Shown here piece by piece: positions 1 through 7,535 of a DNA stretch of 29,972 bases. Below the pieces are notes generated by a model that worked only from the letters and a program-made list of their open reading frames with translations, did not search any database and was not told the origin of the DNA. The DNA lies in the NCBI GenBank assembly GCA_013003465.1, contig JABDIZ010000396.1, forward strand, positions 1 through 29,972. The letters run 5' to 3'. The stretch's first letter is position 1. Every line of letters starts with the position of its first letter. A program made the position numbers and the translations under genes. Origin of the DNA: Rhodothermaceae bacterium. Lineage in GTDB: Bacteria > Bacteroidota > Rhodothermia > Rhodothermales > Rubricoccaceae.

Positions 1-1
1 C

Positions 2-346
2 ACGGCGCGCGGCGAGGCCGTCCTGGGCCGTGCCTGGGGCTTTCGCCAGGCCTACTACGACCTGCTCGAACCCGCCCCTGCGACGCGGCTCTTCGCGCCA
101 TTCGATCTCGGCGAACCGGCCGCGCATCGCCTCCCTGCCTTCGTCCAACTCGACCTCAGCGCCGCCTACACAACGGTGCTCGGCACCACGGAACTACAGG
201 CGCGGTTTGGCCTGCTTAACGTGCTCGGCCGCGCCAACGTGCGCGACTGGCTGCTCACGGAAGATGCGAACACGGGGCTCTACGCCCAGCGCTCGCGCCT
301 CGCGACGCCGCTGCTGCCGGTGTTCTCGTTGCGGCTCACACGCTGA
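2..346 (+). CDS. TonB-dependent receptor, C-terminal end (partial)
   Basis: The reading frame is open from the window edge to a TGA and gives about 114 residues of alternating aromatic and polar strands. The pattern is that of the last strands of an outer-membrane beta-barrel: an RLPAFVQLDLSAAY strand, a second strand ending GLLNVLGRANVRDW, and a final strand PLLPVFSLRLTR. The 'xxNVLxRxNxRDW' turn before the last strand is common in TonB-dependent receptors of Bacteroidota. A second, complete receptor begins about 560 bases downstream. The 5' part lies outside the window, so substrate and start cannot be given. The end almost meets the convergent gene at 368-718. Confidence 0.65.
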   Translation, partial: TARGEAVLGRAWGFRQAYYDLLEPAPATRLFAPFDLGEPAAHRLPAFVQLDLSAAYTTVLGTTELQARFGLLNVLGRANVRDWLLTEDANTGLYAQRSRLATPLLPVFSLRLTR

Positions 347-367
347 GCTACTGGCCAGGACTACCGA

Positions 368-718
368 TCAGGAATCGTCCTCTCCATCATCGCCGTCCTC
401 GTCGTCATAGCCTTGCTCGACTTCGAGAGCGATGAGCGTATCGTCAGCGTCTCGGTAGCCATCGACTTCCACCGGATCCCCCACGGCGAGGTCGGCGAGC
501 GTAAAGGGAGCGTCGCCGTCCTCCTCATCGCCGAAAAGCGTGGTCTCGTTCGCGAGGAAGGTCAGGCCGTCAACGGTGAGCATGCCGGAGGCAACATCGA
601 CAGCTTCGATAGGCCCCTGGGCTTCGATCTCCTCGTCGTCGGCTTGGAGCGCGAAGGCACCGAGGAGGCCCACGGCGGCGATGGCGACAGCAAGGAAGGC
701 ATAGCGGGGGCGATTCAT
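368..718 (-). CDS. Small exported DUF5666-like protein
   Basis: About 116 residues from the ATG at 718. A longer frame exists from a TTG at 742, but the ATG gives a normal signal peptide (MNRPRYAFLAVAIAAVGLLGAFALQA). The mature part reads 'GPIEAVDVASGMLTVDGLTF', then 'ETTLFG', then 'LADLAVGDPVEVDGY', then 'LIALEVE'. This is the short beta-rich pattern of DUF5666-type domains: a G-x-V strand, 'ltVdg', a T-x-F turn, and 'dl.vGd.VeV'. The tail is very acidic (GYDDEDGDDGEDDS). The protein is predicted to be periplasmic or surface-bound; function is unknown. The protein at 4562-4873 has the same domain pattern, so two related small proteins bracket the receptor/DUF4249 pair. Confidence 0.75.
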   Translation of the reverse strand: MNRPRYAFLAVAIAAVGLLGAFALQADDEEIEAQGPIEAVDVASGMLTVDGLTFLANETTLFGDEEDGDAPFTLADLAVGDPVEVDGYRDADDTLIALEVEQGYDDEDGDDGEDDS

Positions 719-815
719 GGCAGCGGCGGTAAGAGCGATCAAGGTGGTACGGGGCGGATTCTAGGAGGGTCCGCCCGCGCATCTATGGGAGTAGACCCGC
801 GAGCGGCATCCAACA

Positions 816-834
816 CGTAACGCGGCCGGTTACG
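816..834. promoter_or_regulatory. Inverted repeat upstream of TonB receptor
   Basis: CGTAAC and GTTACG arms flank a 7-base GC core. The repeat lies between the divergent DUF5666-like gene and the TonB-dependent receptor, about 70 bases before the receptor start. It could be an operator. No regulator is assigned, and six-base arms can occur by chance. Confidence 0.25.
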
Positions 835-906
835 CATCGCGCAGGACTGCCGGGTCTCGTAGACGTGAGCAGGCGCGGCTCGCGATCCCCCACGTCTCCC
901 TTCCCG

Positions 907-3372
907 ATGCGACAACCTGGCCTCTTCCATCTCGCGAGCGTCGCCTGGGCCACGCTCTGCCTGTTCTGTGCCTCGCCGGTCAGGGCGCAGGAGGCACCGA
1001 GTCGCCCCCTCACTGTCAGCGGATTCGTGAGCGATGCCGCCAGCGGCGAGCGCTTGCCCGGCGCTCACGTCTACGCCCCGGACCTGGGCCACGGCGTGGC
1101 GACCAACACCGCCGGGTTCTACGCCCTCACCCTCCCCGCCCACGCCGACACGGTTCAGGTGCGCGTCTCATTCGTCGGCTACCAGACGGCCTCGCTGATA
1201 CTCATGCCTGTGGAAACTCGCTGGCGCGATGTCACGCTCATGCCCGAGACGTCGGGCATCGGTGAAGTCGAGGTGGTGGCCGAGCGCGGCGAGGACGAAG
1301 TCGCCTCGACGCGGATGAGCACCACGGCGATCACAGCAGCCGAGGTCGAGCTGCTGCCGGCGCTCCTCGGCGAGCCCGATCTCATCAAGGCGATCCAGCT
1401 CCTGCCCGGCGTGCAGAGCGGCTCGGAGGGCCAGACGGGCCTCTACGTGCGCGGCGGCGGTCCTGACCAGAACCTCATTCTCCTCGACGGCGCACCCCTC
1501 TACAACGTCAGCCATGTACTTGGCTTCCTGTCCGTCTTCAACACCAGCGCCATCGCCCGCGTGGAACTGACGAAGGGCGGCTTTCCGGCCCGCTACGGCG
1601 GCCGCCTCTCGTCGGTTGTGGATGTGACGATGCGCGAGGGCAACCGCCACGCCTACGCCACCGAGGGCTCGGTCGGGGTTGTGGCCTCAGCGCTCACCGT
1701 CGAAGGGCCGATGCCGGGGCTGCGCAGGCGTGGCGCGTTCATCGTCTCCGCCCGCCGCACCTACATCGATGTGCTCGCGAAACCCTTCCTCAGCGGGCGC
1801 ACGAGCGGGCAGAACTTCACCTCCTACTTCTACGACCTCAACGCGCGGCTCACCTTCGATGCGACGGCGCGCGACCGCCTCACGCTCAGCGCCTACCTCG
1901 GCGACGACGTCTACGGCACGGCCTACACGAGCACGAGCCTGGATGGCTTCCGCGAGCGCTTCGACGGCGGGGCGACGTGGGGCAATGGTCTGGCGACGCT
2001 GCGCTGGAGCCGTCCGTTCTCGAACCGTCTGTTCACCACGGCGGCGCTGACAGCGAGCCGCTACCGCTTCGCCACGACGACCCGATTGGCTCAGACCGTA
2101 CCCGGTCTACCGGAGACCTTTCAGGAGGCCGTCTACACCTCGGGCATCACCGACCTCGGCGGGCGCGTGGATGCCGAGTGGACCCCTTCGGCCGCGCACG
2201 CCGTTCGTGCGGGCGCCAACCTGACGCGCCACCGCTTCAACCCCGGCGTGGGCACGCTCCGCTACAGCCTCGCCGACAGCGCCGCCACGGCCGCCGCCGA
2301 CACGCTCGCCCGCCTCCTCACGCCCGAGTCGTTCGCCTACACGACGTGGGAGGGCTTCGCCTACGCGGAGGACGATTGGCAACTCGGCAACCGGCTCGCG
2401 GCCAACCTCGGCCTCCATGCTTCGGCCATGCGCGGGGGCACTCAGACCTACGCCTCGCTCCAACCTCGGCTCTCGGCGCGCTTCCTCCTGACACCTGACT
2501 GGTCCATCAAAGGCTCGTTCAGTGCGATGGAGCAATACCTCCACCTCCTCGCCAACACGGGCGTCAGCCTCCCGACCGACCTCTGGCTTGCCCCCACCGA
2601 GCGGGTGCCCTCACAACGCTCGTGGCAGGCGGCGCTCGGAACGACGGCTCGCCTCGGCCGAGGCTGGATGGTCAGTGTGGAGGGATTCTACAAGGACATG
2701 CAGGGACTCATCGAGTACCGACCGGGGGCCAGCTTCGCGGTGCCGGGTCAGGATTGGCAGGACAAGGTGGAGGTGGGGCGCGGCTGGGCGTATGGCGGCG
2801 AACTGTTCCTCCGACGAACGACGGGACGAACGACGGGATGGCTCGGTTACACGCTTTCGTGGTCCACGCGCCGCTTCGACGCGCTCAATGAGGGTGTGGC
2901 CTTCCCCTACCGCTACGACCGCCGCCACGACGTGTCGCTCGTCTTCAACCACCGCTTCAGCGACACGCTCGACCTCGGGCTGACGTGGGTGTACGGGACG
3001 GGCCAGGCCGTCACGCTCGCCACGGCGCGCTTCTACGAGAACGGCCTCCTCGACCCGCGCCAGCTCGCTCGCCTCGACCCGAGCAACCCCTCCGGCCCCA
3101 TCGAGTTGCCCACGCTCCTGCACTACGGCCCCCGCGGCGGCTTCCGGATGAACGCCTACCACCGCCTCGACCTCGCGCTCAACTGGCACTTTGGCGGGGC
3201 GCTCTTCCTCAAGGGCGGCGAGAGCACACTATCGGTGGGCGCCTACAACGTCTACAGCCGCCGCAACCCCTTCTTCCTGTTCGCCGCGCCGGGCGAGGGC
3301 GGCGGGCGCGTCTACAAGCAGGCGAGCCTGTTCCCCATCCTCCCGGCCCTCGCCTATCGCTTCCGATTCTAA
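907..3372 (+). CDS. TonB-dependent receptor with carboxypeptidase-regulatory-like N-domain
   Basis: About 821 residues. The ATG at 907 gives a signal peptide directly (MRQPGLFHLASVAWATLCLF...SPVRA-QE); a GTG at 865 would add 14 residues before it. Domains in order are a CarboxypepD_reg-like beta-sandwich (residues ~34-110, 'VSGFVSDAASGERLPGAHVY...FVGYQT'), a plug (~135-245, with 'LPGVQSGSEGQTGLYVRGG', 'LILLDGAPLYN', 'GGFPARYGGRLSSVVDV'), then a 22-strand-type barrel ending in the aromatic strand 'PALAYRFRF'. It is an outer-membrane active transporter driven by TonB/ExbBD. The gene immediately downstream encodes a DUF4249 lipoprotein, a recurring partner of such receptors in Bacteroidota; the substrate is not known. 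The plug carries the 'LxVRGGxxDQNLxLLDGxPxYN' signature. Confidence 0.93.
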   Translation: MRQPGLFHLASVAWATLCLFCASPVRAQEAPSRPLTVSGFVSDAASGERLPGAHVYAPDLGHGVATNTAGFYALTLPAHADTVQVRVSFVGYQTASLILMPVETRWRDVTLMPETSGIGEVEVVAERGEDEVASTRMSTTAITAAEVELLPALLGEPDLIKAIQLLPGVQSGSEGQTGLYVRGGGPDQNLILLDGAPLYNVSHVLGFLSVFNTSAIARVELTKGGFPARYGGRLSSVVDVTMREGNRHAYATEGSVGVVASALTVEGPMPGLRRRGAFIVSARRTYIDVLAKPFLSGRTSGQNFTSYFYDLNARLTFDATARDRLTLSAYLGDDVYGTAYTSTSLDGFRERFDGGATWGNGLATLRWSRPFSNRLFTTAALTASRYRFATTTRLAQTVPGLPETFQEAVYTSGITDLGGRVDAEWTPSAAHAVRAGANLTRHRFNPGVGTLRYSLADSAATAAADTLARLLTPESFAYTTWEGFAYAEDDWQLGNRLAANLGLHASAMRGGTQTYASLQPRLSARFLLTPDWSIKGSFSAMEQYLHLLANTGVSLPTDLWLAPTERVPSQRSWQAALGTTARLGRGWMVSVEGFYKDMQGLIEYRPGASFAVPGQDWQDKVEVGRGWAYGGELFLRRTTGRTTGWLGYTLSWSTRRFDALNEGVAFPYRYDRRHDVSLVFNHRFSDTLDLGLTWVYGTGQAVTLATARFYENGLLDPRQLARLDPSNPSGPIELPTLLHYGPRGGFRMNAYHRLDLALNWHFGGALFLKGGESTLSVGAYNVYSRRNPFFLFAAPGEGGGRVYKQASLFPILPALAYRFRF

Positions 3373-3450
3373 CTCCGCGCTTTCGGCATGCTCCTTCGGT
3401 ACGACGCGTTCTTCAACCCGCCGCTCGCTATGCCGCGTCCTGCCTCTCCC

Positions 3451-3480
3451 TTCGACGAATCCTTCTTCGACGAATCCTTT
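3451..3480 (+). repeat. Two tandem 15-bp units before the DUF4249 gene
   Basis: TTCGACGAATCCTTC is followed at once by TTCGACGAATCCTTT, and then by a partial third copy beginning GACGA. If translation starts at 3388 or 3430 the repeat encodes FDESF-FDESF-DEN. If it starts at 3511, the preferred start, the repeat is in the leader. Copy number could vary by slippage. Confidence 0.6.
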
Positions 3481-3510
3481 GACGAGAACGCTCCCACACT
3501 CACGCCGCGC

Positions 3511-4458
3511 ATGGCGATCGGGCTATTGCTCCTCACCCTCCTCCTGACCGTGCTCGGCGGCTGCGAGACGGTCGTGGACGTGAACGTGCCGCCACACGAG
3601 CGGCAACTCGTAGCGCAAGGCTTCTTCGCGCCGGAGAGCCTCTGGACGGTCCGCGTCTCGCACACCGTCGGCTACAGCGAGCCGACGGTGCCGGGTCTCG
3701 TGGAAGACGCCGCTGTCGAGATCTGGGAGGGCGATCAGTTGCTCGAACGACTCGCTCGGCGGGATTCGGGTACCTACATCGCCCTCGGCAGCCGACCGGA
3801 GCTAGGGCGACTGTATAGCCTCCGCGTCAGTGCGCCGGGTTATGAGACCGTCGAAGGCGGGGGGGCACTGCCGAGCCCACCGCAGATCACCGCCTTCGAG
3901 CCCGCGCTCGTCTCGGCGCCCTCCGAGACGCGGCGCATCGTCCGGCTCCGCCTGATCCTTGACGACCTCGCCGGGGAAACCAACTACTACACGCTCGCGG
4001 TCCTGCACCTCCGCGCCCTCGTCGACCTCCAGGCGGGAAGCGTCACGTCGCTACCGCCTGCGCTCTTTCCGTTTACGAGCGACAACCCCTCGCTCGGCAA
4101 CCCGCTCCCAAACCCCCTCGACCCCGACAGCCCGACCTACTACCAGGCGCTCCTGCGCGACGACCGGTTCGACGGCCAGGCGCACACGCTGGATGTGGAG
4201 ATCGCCTACGACGTAGCCTCACCGCCGAGTCCGGGGCCGACCGTCCAGCGCGCCTTCGTGGTCCTGTTCGCGGCGCTCTCCGAGGACCTCTACCGCTACG
4301 CCAAGACGGCCCCCGAGCAGGCACTCTTCGGCGAAAACCCGTTCGCCGAGCCGCTCCGCGTCTATTCGAACCTGTCGAACGGCTTCGGCCTCTTCGCGGG
4401 CTTCTCGCCGCGGGCCTTCCCCGTGCCGCCCGACAGCCTCCTTCCCGTCGTGCCGTGA
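3511..4458 (+). CDS. DUF4249 family lipoprotein
   Basis: From the ATG at 3511 the protein has 315 residues. It starts with a hydrophobic stretch and a lipobox 'VLGGC', putting the lipidated Cys at residue 18. Starts at 3388 or 3430 stay in frame but put the Cys at 59 or 45 behind an acidic stretch, which is unusual for a lipoprotein signal. The only weakness of 3511 is the lack of a basic residue at the N-terminus. After the Cys the sequence runs 'ETVVDVNVPPHERQLVAQGFFAPESLWTVRVSHTVG', typical of the DUF4249 start, followed by a beta-rich body with 'AAVEIWEGDQLLERL' and 'YSLRVSAPGYETVEG'. DUF4249 proteins sit beside TonB-dependent receptors, as here (139-base gap), and are thought to be surface or periplasmic partners in uptake. 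Near the C-terminus 'VYSNLSNGFGLFAGFS' matches the family's end motif. Confidence 0.88.
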   Translation: MAIGLLLLTLLLTVLGGCETVVDVNVPPHERQLVAQGFFAPESLWTVRVSHTVGYSEPTVPGLVEDAAVEIWEGDQLLERLARRDSGTYIALGSRPELGRLYSLRVSAPGYETVEGGGALPSPPQITAFEPALVSAPSETRRIVRLRLILDDLAGETNYYTLAVLHLRALVDLQAGSVTSLPPALFPFTSDNPSLGNPLPNPLDPDSPTYYQALLRDDRFDGQAHTLDVEIAYDVASPPSPGPTVQRAFVVLFAALSEDLYRYAKTAPEQALFGENPFAEPLRVYSNLSNGFGLFAGFSPRAFPVPPDSLLPVVP

Positions 4459-4561
4459 GAAAAAGTGTCCTGGCGCTTACGCATCCATGCTAGGCTCCGG
4501 GTCTCCAATCCACGGGTGGGTGCTCCGCCCTTCAACCGTCCCTCACTAAGCACGCTATCTC

Positions 4562-4873
4562 ATGCTACACCCCATTCCGCGCCTCTTTACCGGCCTCGCC
4601 CTCGCCTTGCTCCTCGTCGGCCTTACCGGCTGCGACGCCCTCGAAATCTTCGGCGGCGACCAGGAGATCACAGGCCTCGTGGAAGAGGTCGGGGACAATT
4701 TTCTCACGGTAGACGCTTCGCGCTACACCGTCAATGCCGAAACCACATTCTCAGGCTACACGAGCCTCGCCGATGTCGCCGTCGGGGATGAGGTTGAGAT
4801 CTCCTACAAAGACCAAGGCGGCGAACGCGTCGCGGTCGAGATCGAGGACAATAGCGCGCCCGAAAACGGCTAA
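4562..4873 (+). CDS. Small DUF5666-like lipoprotein
   Basis: 103 residues with a type II signal peptide: basic/hydrophobic N-terminus, lipobox 'GLTGC', Cys at about residue 25. The mature part 'QEITGLVEEVGDNFLTVDASRYTVNAET', 'TSLADVAVGDEVEISYKD', 'ERVAVEIED' follows the DUF5666 pattern (G-x-V, 'flTVd', T-x-F, 'lxdvxvGdxVei'). It resembles the protein at 368-718. It is predicted to sit on a membrane face; function is unknown. A terminator-like hairpin follows 18 bases after the stop, so this gene probably closes the receptor/DUF4249 block. Confidence 0.8.
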   Translation: MLHPIPRLFTGLALALLLVGLTGCDALEIFGGDQEITGLVEEVGDNFLTVDASRYTVNAETTFSGYTSLADVAVGDEVEISYKDQGGERVAVEIEDNSAPENG

Positions 4874-4891
4874 CCTGGGGCGCCATCGCCC

Positions 4892-4936
4892 GGCCTGAGG
4901 AGGGCGGCTCCTCCCCGTACTCCTCGGGCCAATTTT
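4892..4936 (+). terminator. Rho-independent terminator
   Basis: An 11-bp stem, GGCCTGAGGAG (4892-4902) with CTCCTCGGGCC (4920-4930), has one G-T pair and a 17-base loop. It is followed by AATTTTCTCTT. It lies just after the DUF5666-like lipoprotein gene. Confidence 0.7.
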
Positions 4937-4963
4937 CTCTTCCCCCTTCGTCGGAATGGAGTC

Positions 4964-5173
4964 ATGAAACGCGAGCCGTTGTTCTCACGCACGGACGGAT
5001 GGGTGCTGGTGCTGGCCGTTCTTATCGGGATCGCCGTCGGCCTCTTTCCGCTATTCGCGGGTTGCACCGCACCGAGCACGCCACTGACCAACAATGTGAT
5101 CGTTTCTGAACGTTGGGGCATGCAGCACGATGAGGGTGGGCCCCGTGCGTTCGTCGAAGGGACGGAGGTATGA
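4964..5173 (+). CDS. Small membrane protein or lipoprotein, unrecognised
   Basis: 69 residues: a basic N-terminus (MKREPLFSRTDG), one hydrophobic segment (~residues 13-33), then 'FAGC', which could be a lipobox with Cys34. The polar tail is about 35 residues and shows no recognised domain. The stop codon overlaps an ATG of the PAP2 gene in an ATGA tetranucleotide at 5170-5173, so the two are probably translated from one message. The coupling suggests a small partner or anchor for the phosphatase, but no function can be assigned. Confidence 0.55.
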   Translation: MKREPLFSRTDGWVLVLAVLIGIAVGLFPLFAGCTAPSTPLTNNVIVSERWGMQHDEGGPRAFVEGTEV

Positions 5174-5175
5174 GC

Positions 5176-6033
5176 ATGCAGCGCCTGCTTCTGCTGCTGG
5201 CCCTCGCCAGCATGACGATTTCCGTCGCCGCCCAGCCGGTGCCGACTGAGCTCAACCAGGGAATGCTGAGCGCCGAGGAGACCGCTCCGCCTCCCGCCGC
5301 GCCGTCGTTCAACCGATTCGGCGTGTGGGTAGCCGGGGATCTCCTCGCGCCGTTCCAAAGCGCCCGCCCGACCCATGCGCTGGTCGGGGCCGTCGCCCTG
5401 GGCGCGGTAGCCACCCTCTCTCTCGCCGACTCCTCCCTCAGTCGCTTCGGACAGGACCGCTACACCGGCACGACGGCTTCGGCGTTGGACATCGCGAACG
5501 ACCTGGGCGATAGCCGTATGCTTGTCGCCAGCAGTCTGCTCTGGGGCGGCACGCTGCTCACCTCCAACACCCGCCTTCAGGACGCTGCCTTCACCTCGCT
5601 GGAGGCCGGGGTCTACGCGTCGGTGCTGACCCGCGTGGTCAAGAGTGCCACGGGGCGCGTGCGGCCTCGCGACGGTAGTGCGCCGTACGACTTCCAGCCC
5701 TTCTCGGAGCATCGCTCGTTCCCCTCGGGCCACACGACGCTGGCCTTCGCCCTGACGGTCCCGTGGGCGGTCTACTACCCAGGGCCGGTGACCTACGGCC
5801 TCGTCGGCGTGGCAGGCGGCACGGCCGTGGCGCGTATCGCCACCGGGAGTCACTGGCCGAGCGATGTGCTCGCGGGTGCGCTCGTGGGCGGCGCCACGGG
5901 TTACCTCCTCGCCCGGCGTCACCTGGGGCCCTCCGACGGTTCTTCAGACTCGGTATCAGGCGCTCCGCCCCTCGCGGTGTATCCGTTCGCCACAGCGGAA
6001 GCGCGCGGCCTCACGCTGCATCTTCAGTTCTGA
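5176..6033 (+). CDS. PAP2 superfamily phosphatase
   Basis: 285 residues from the ATG at 5176. A GGAGG at 5164-5168 is 7 bases upstream of this ATG but only 1 base from the alternative ATG at 5170. The N-terminus is a signal peptide (MQRLLLLLALASMTISVAAQ). All three PAP2 motifs are present: KX6RP (K156...R163-P164), PSGH (183-186), and RX5HX3D (R220, H226, D230), where the two histidines and the arginines form the acid-phosphatase site. Hydrophobic helices flank the motifs. The family removes phosphate from phosphatidate, undecaprenyl pyrophosphate or related lipids on the outer face of the membrane; the substrate cannot be chosen here. The 3' end overlaps the convergent nuclease gene by 10 bases. 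Confidence 0.9.
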   Translation: MQRLLLLLALASMTISVAAQPVPTELNQGMLSAEETAPPPAAPSFNRFGVWVAGDLLAPFQSARPTHALVGAVALGAVATLSLADSSLSRFGQDRYTGTTASALDIANDLGDSRMLVASSLLWGGTLLTSNTRLQDAAFTSLEAGVYASVLTRVVKSATGRVRPRDGSAPYDFQPFSEHRSFPSGHTTLAFALTVPWAVYYPGPVTYGLVGVAGGTAVARIATGSHWPSDVLAGALVGGATGYLLARRHLGPSDGSSDSVSGAPPLAVYPFATAEARGLTLHLQF

Positions 6034-7535
6034 GCGGGTGCACGAACCGCGCTGCTCGATACCGGTACCTGCGTCGTGGCACCTGCGGCCGTGTTGGCGC
6101 TGTAGGTGTTGAAGTCGGGGGCTGTCACCTGGCCGTCGAGCGTGTAGTCGGCTGCTGCGTAGCCGGTGGTCCCGGAGGCTGTGGCAGCGTTGTAAGCGTT
6201 GAAGTCTGGCGCGGTCACCTGCCCGTCGCCGCTCCCGTCGGCGGCCCAGAGCGCCCACTGGCCGTCGCCCGTCAGCGTCTGCCCGCCCGTGCCATACGCC
6301 TGCCCGGCGCCGCTCGTGAAGTCGTAGGACGCGCTGGGCATCAGGCTGAGCGCTCCCGGCGTCATGGCGGCGAGGTGGTTACGGTGGAAGACGGCGACGT
6401 AATAGGCGCCCGGCGCGATTCCAGCAAACGTGACCGGCCCGGTGCCGTTGGTGCCTACAACCGTGCCGTCGTCAAGCAGCAGCGCGGCGCGTTCGTCCAC
6501 GACGGTCATGCCCGTCATCGGATCACCGGTGCGGAGTTCGAGACGGAGCCAATCCACCACGCGCTGGCCGGTAGCAGCGGCCGTGAAGAAACCGGAAGCC
6601 ACCGACTGCCCGAGGCCGTAGGGATCGGTTTCAGGAAGCACGGCCGACAGATCCGTGCGCATGGTGCCGGTGGTAACGTCGTAGGCGCCTTCCAACAGAA
6701 CCGTCAGCGCTCCCGCCGCGCTCTCGAAGTAGGCCCGCCGTACGAGGGTCGCATCATGGACGAATGGGTTGATGGCGGGCTCGCTGGAACCCGTCGCCTG
6801 GTAATCGGCCACGCGAAGGCTGCGCGCCTCTTCCTCTGCCGTAGGCGGATCGGCTTCGTGCCAATCGAGCAACGTCTCCTTCATCGCGTCGAAGAAGGCC
6901 GTGCTCGCCTGATCGGTGCCGTTGGGGCCGTAGATCGTGTAGAAGTAGAAGAGCGCCCGCGCTACATCCCCCTTGACGGATTCGCGCGGCTCGAAGCGCG
7001 TCAGGCCCTGCCGTTCGCTCCACAAGTCGCGCGTAGCCACCGGCGGCGCCGTACCCTGCGACTGATTGAGGTAATACCACGCCGTCGTGCTGCCGTCGTC
7101 GCTCTCCCCGAACGGCAGGCTGGCCCGGTCGCTGTTGACGACCACACGCGTCGGGAAGAGGTGGTGCAGATCCCGCTCAGCGTTGCCCGACCCGGCGCCC
7201 TCGCTGCGCGGCCACGTGTGCTCCTGGTTGATCCCTGCGTTGTTGTTGAACACGTCCTGGCTCGGATCGCACGACGGGCTGCAATCGAACGGGACGAAAT
7301 ACTCGGTGTAGAGTCCGAGCACTCCGTCCTGACCTCCCACATTCGTACGGTCGATGACGGCGTAGAGCGTGTCCTTCGAGGCCGCGTCGGAGAGAACGGT
7401 CGTAGGCGTGTAGTCAGCCACGAGGGCCTGCCGCAGCGGCTCGCCCGTCAGGCCCGGCTGAATCTGAGCACGCGCAGGCCATGTCAACAGGCACATGAGC
7501 CCGGCAAGGCATCCCATCCAACGAAACAGCGACAT
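6024..7535 (-). CDS. Secreted endonuclease I with dockerin-like C-terminal repeats
   Basis: 503 residues. The signal peptide is MSLFRWMGCLAGLMCLLTWPARA-Q. Residues ~30-260 are an endonuclease I (EndA/NucM, PF04231) domain with the His-Metal core 'INQEHTWPRSEGAG' (102-115) and 'DLHHLFPTRVVVNSDRASLPFGE' (122-144). Cysteines at 85 and 89 may form a disulfide. Residues ~270-430 form a beta-domain ('LLEGAYDVTTGTMRTDL', 'VDWLRLELR', 'AALLLDDGTVV', 'YYVAVFHRNHLAAMT') seen before C-terminal sorting modules in exported Bacteroidota proteins. Residues ~433-490 are two 30-residue repeats, each with an EF-hand/dockerin-like loop (DGSGDGQVTAPDF and DYTLDGQVTAPDF), followed by 'GATTQVP'. It probably degrades DNA or RNA outside the cell for nutrient use. 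Confidence 0.92.
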   Translation of the reverse strand: MSLFRWMGCLAGLMCLLTWPARAQIQPGLTGEPLRQALVADYTPTTVLSDAASKDTLYAVIDRTNVGGQDGVLGLYTEYFVPFDCSPSCDPSQDVFNNNAGINQEHTWPRSEGAGSGNAERDLHHLFPTRVVVNSDRASLPFGESDDGSTTAWYYLNQSQGTAPPVATRDLWSERQGLTRFEPRESVKGDVARALFYFYTIYGPNGTDQASTAFFDAMKETLLDWHEADPPTAEEEARSLRVADYQATGSSEPAINPFVHDATLVRRAYFESAAGALTVLLEGAYDVTTGTMRTDLSAVLPETDPYGLGQSVASGFFTAAATGQRVVDWLRLELRTGDPMTGMTVVDERAALLLDDGTVVGTNGTGPVTFAGIAPGAYYVAVFHRNHLAAMTPGALSLMPSASYDFTSGAGQAYGTGGQTLTGDGQWALWAADGSGDGQVTAPDFNAYNAATASGTTGYAAADYTLDGQVTAPDFNTYSANTAAGATTQVPVSSSAVRAPAQN

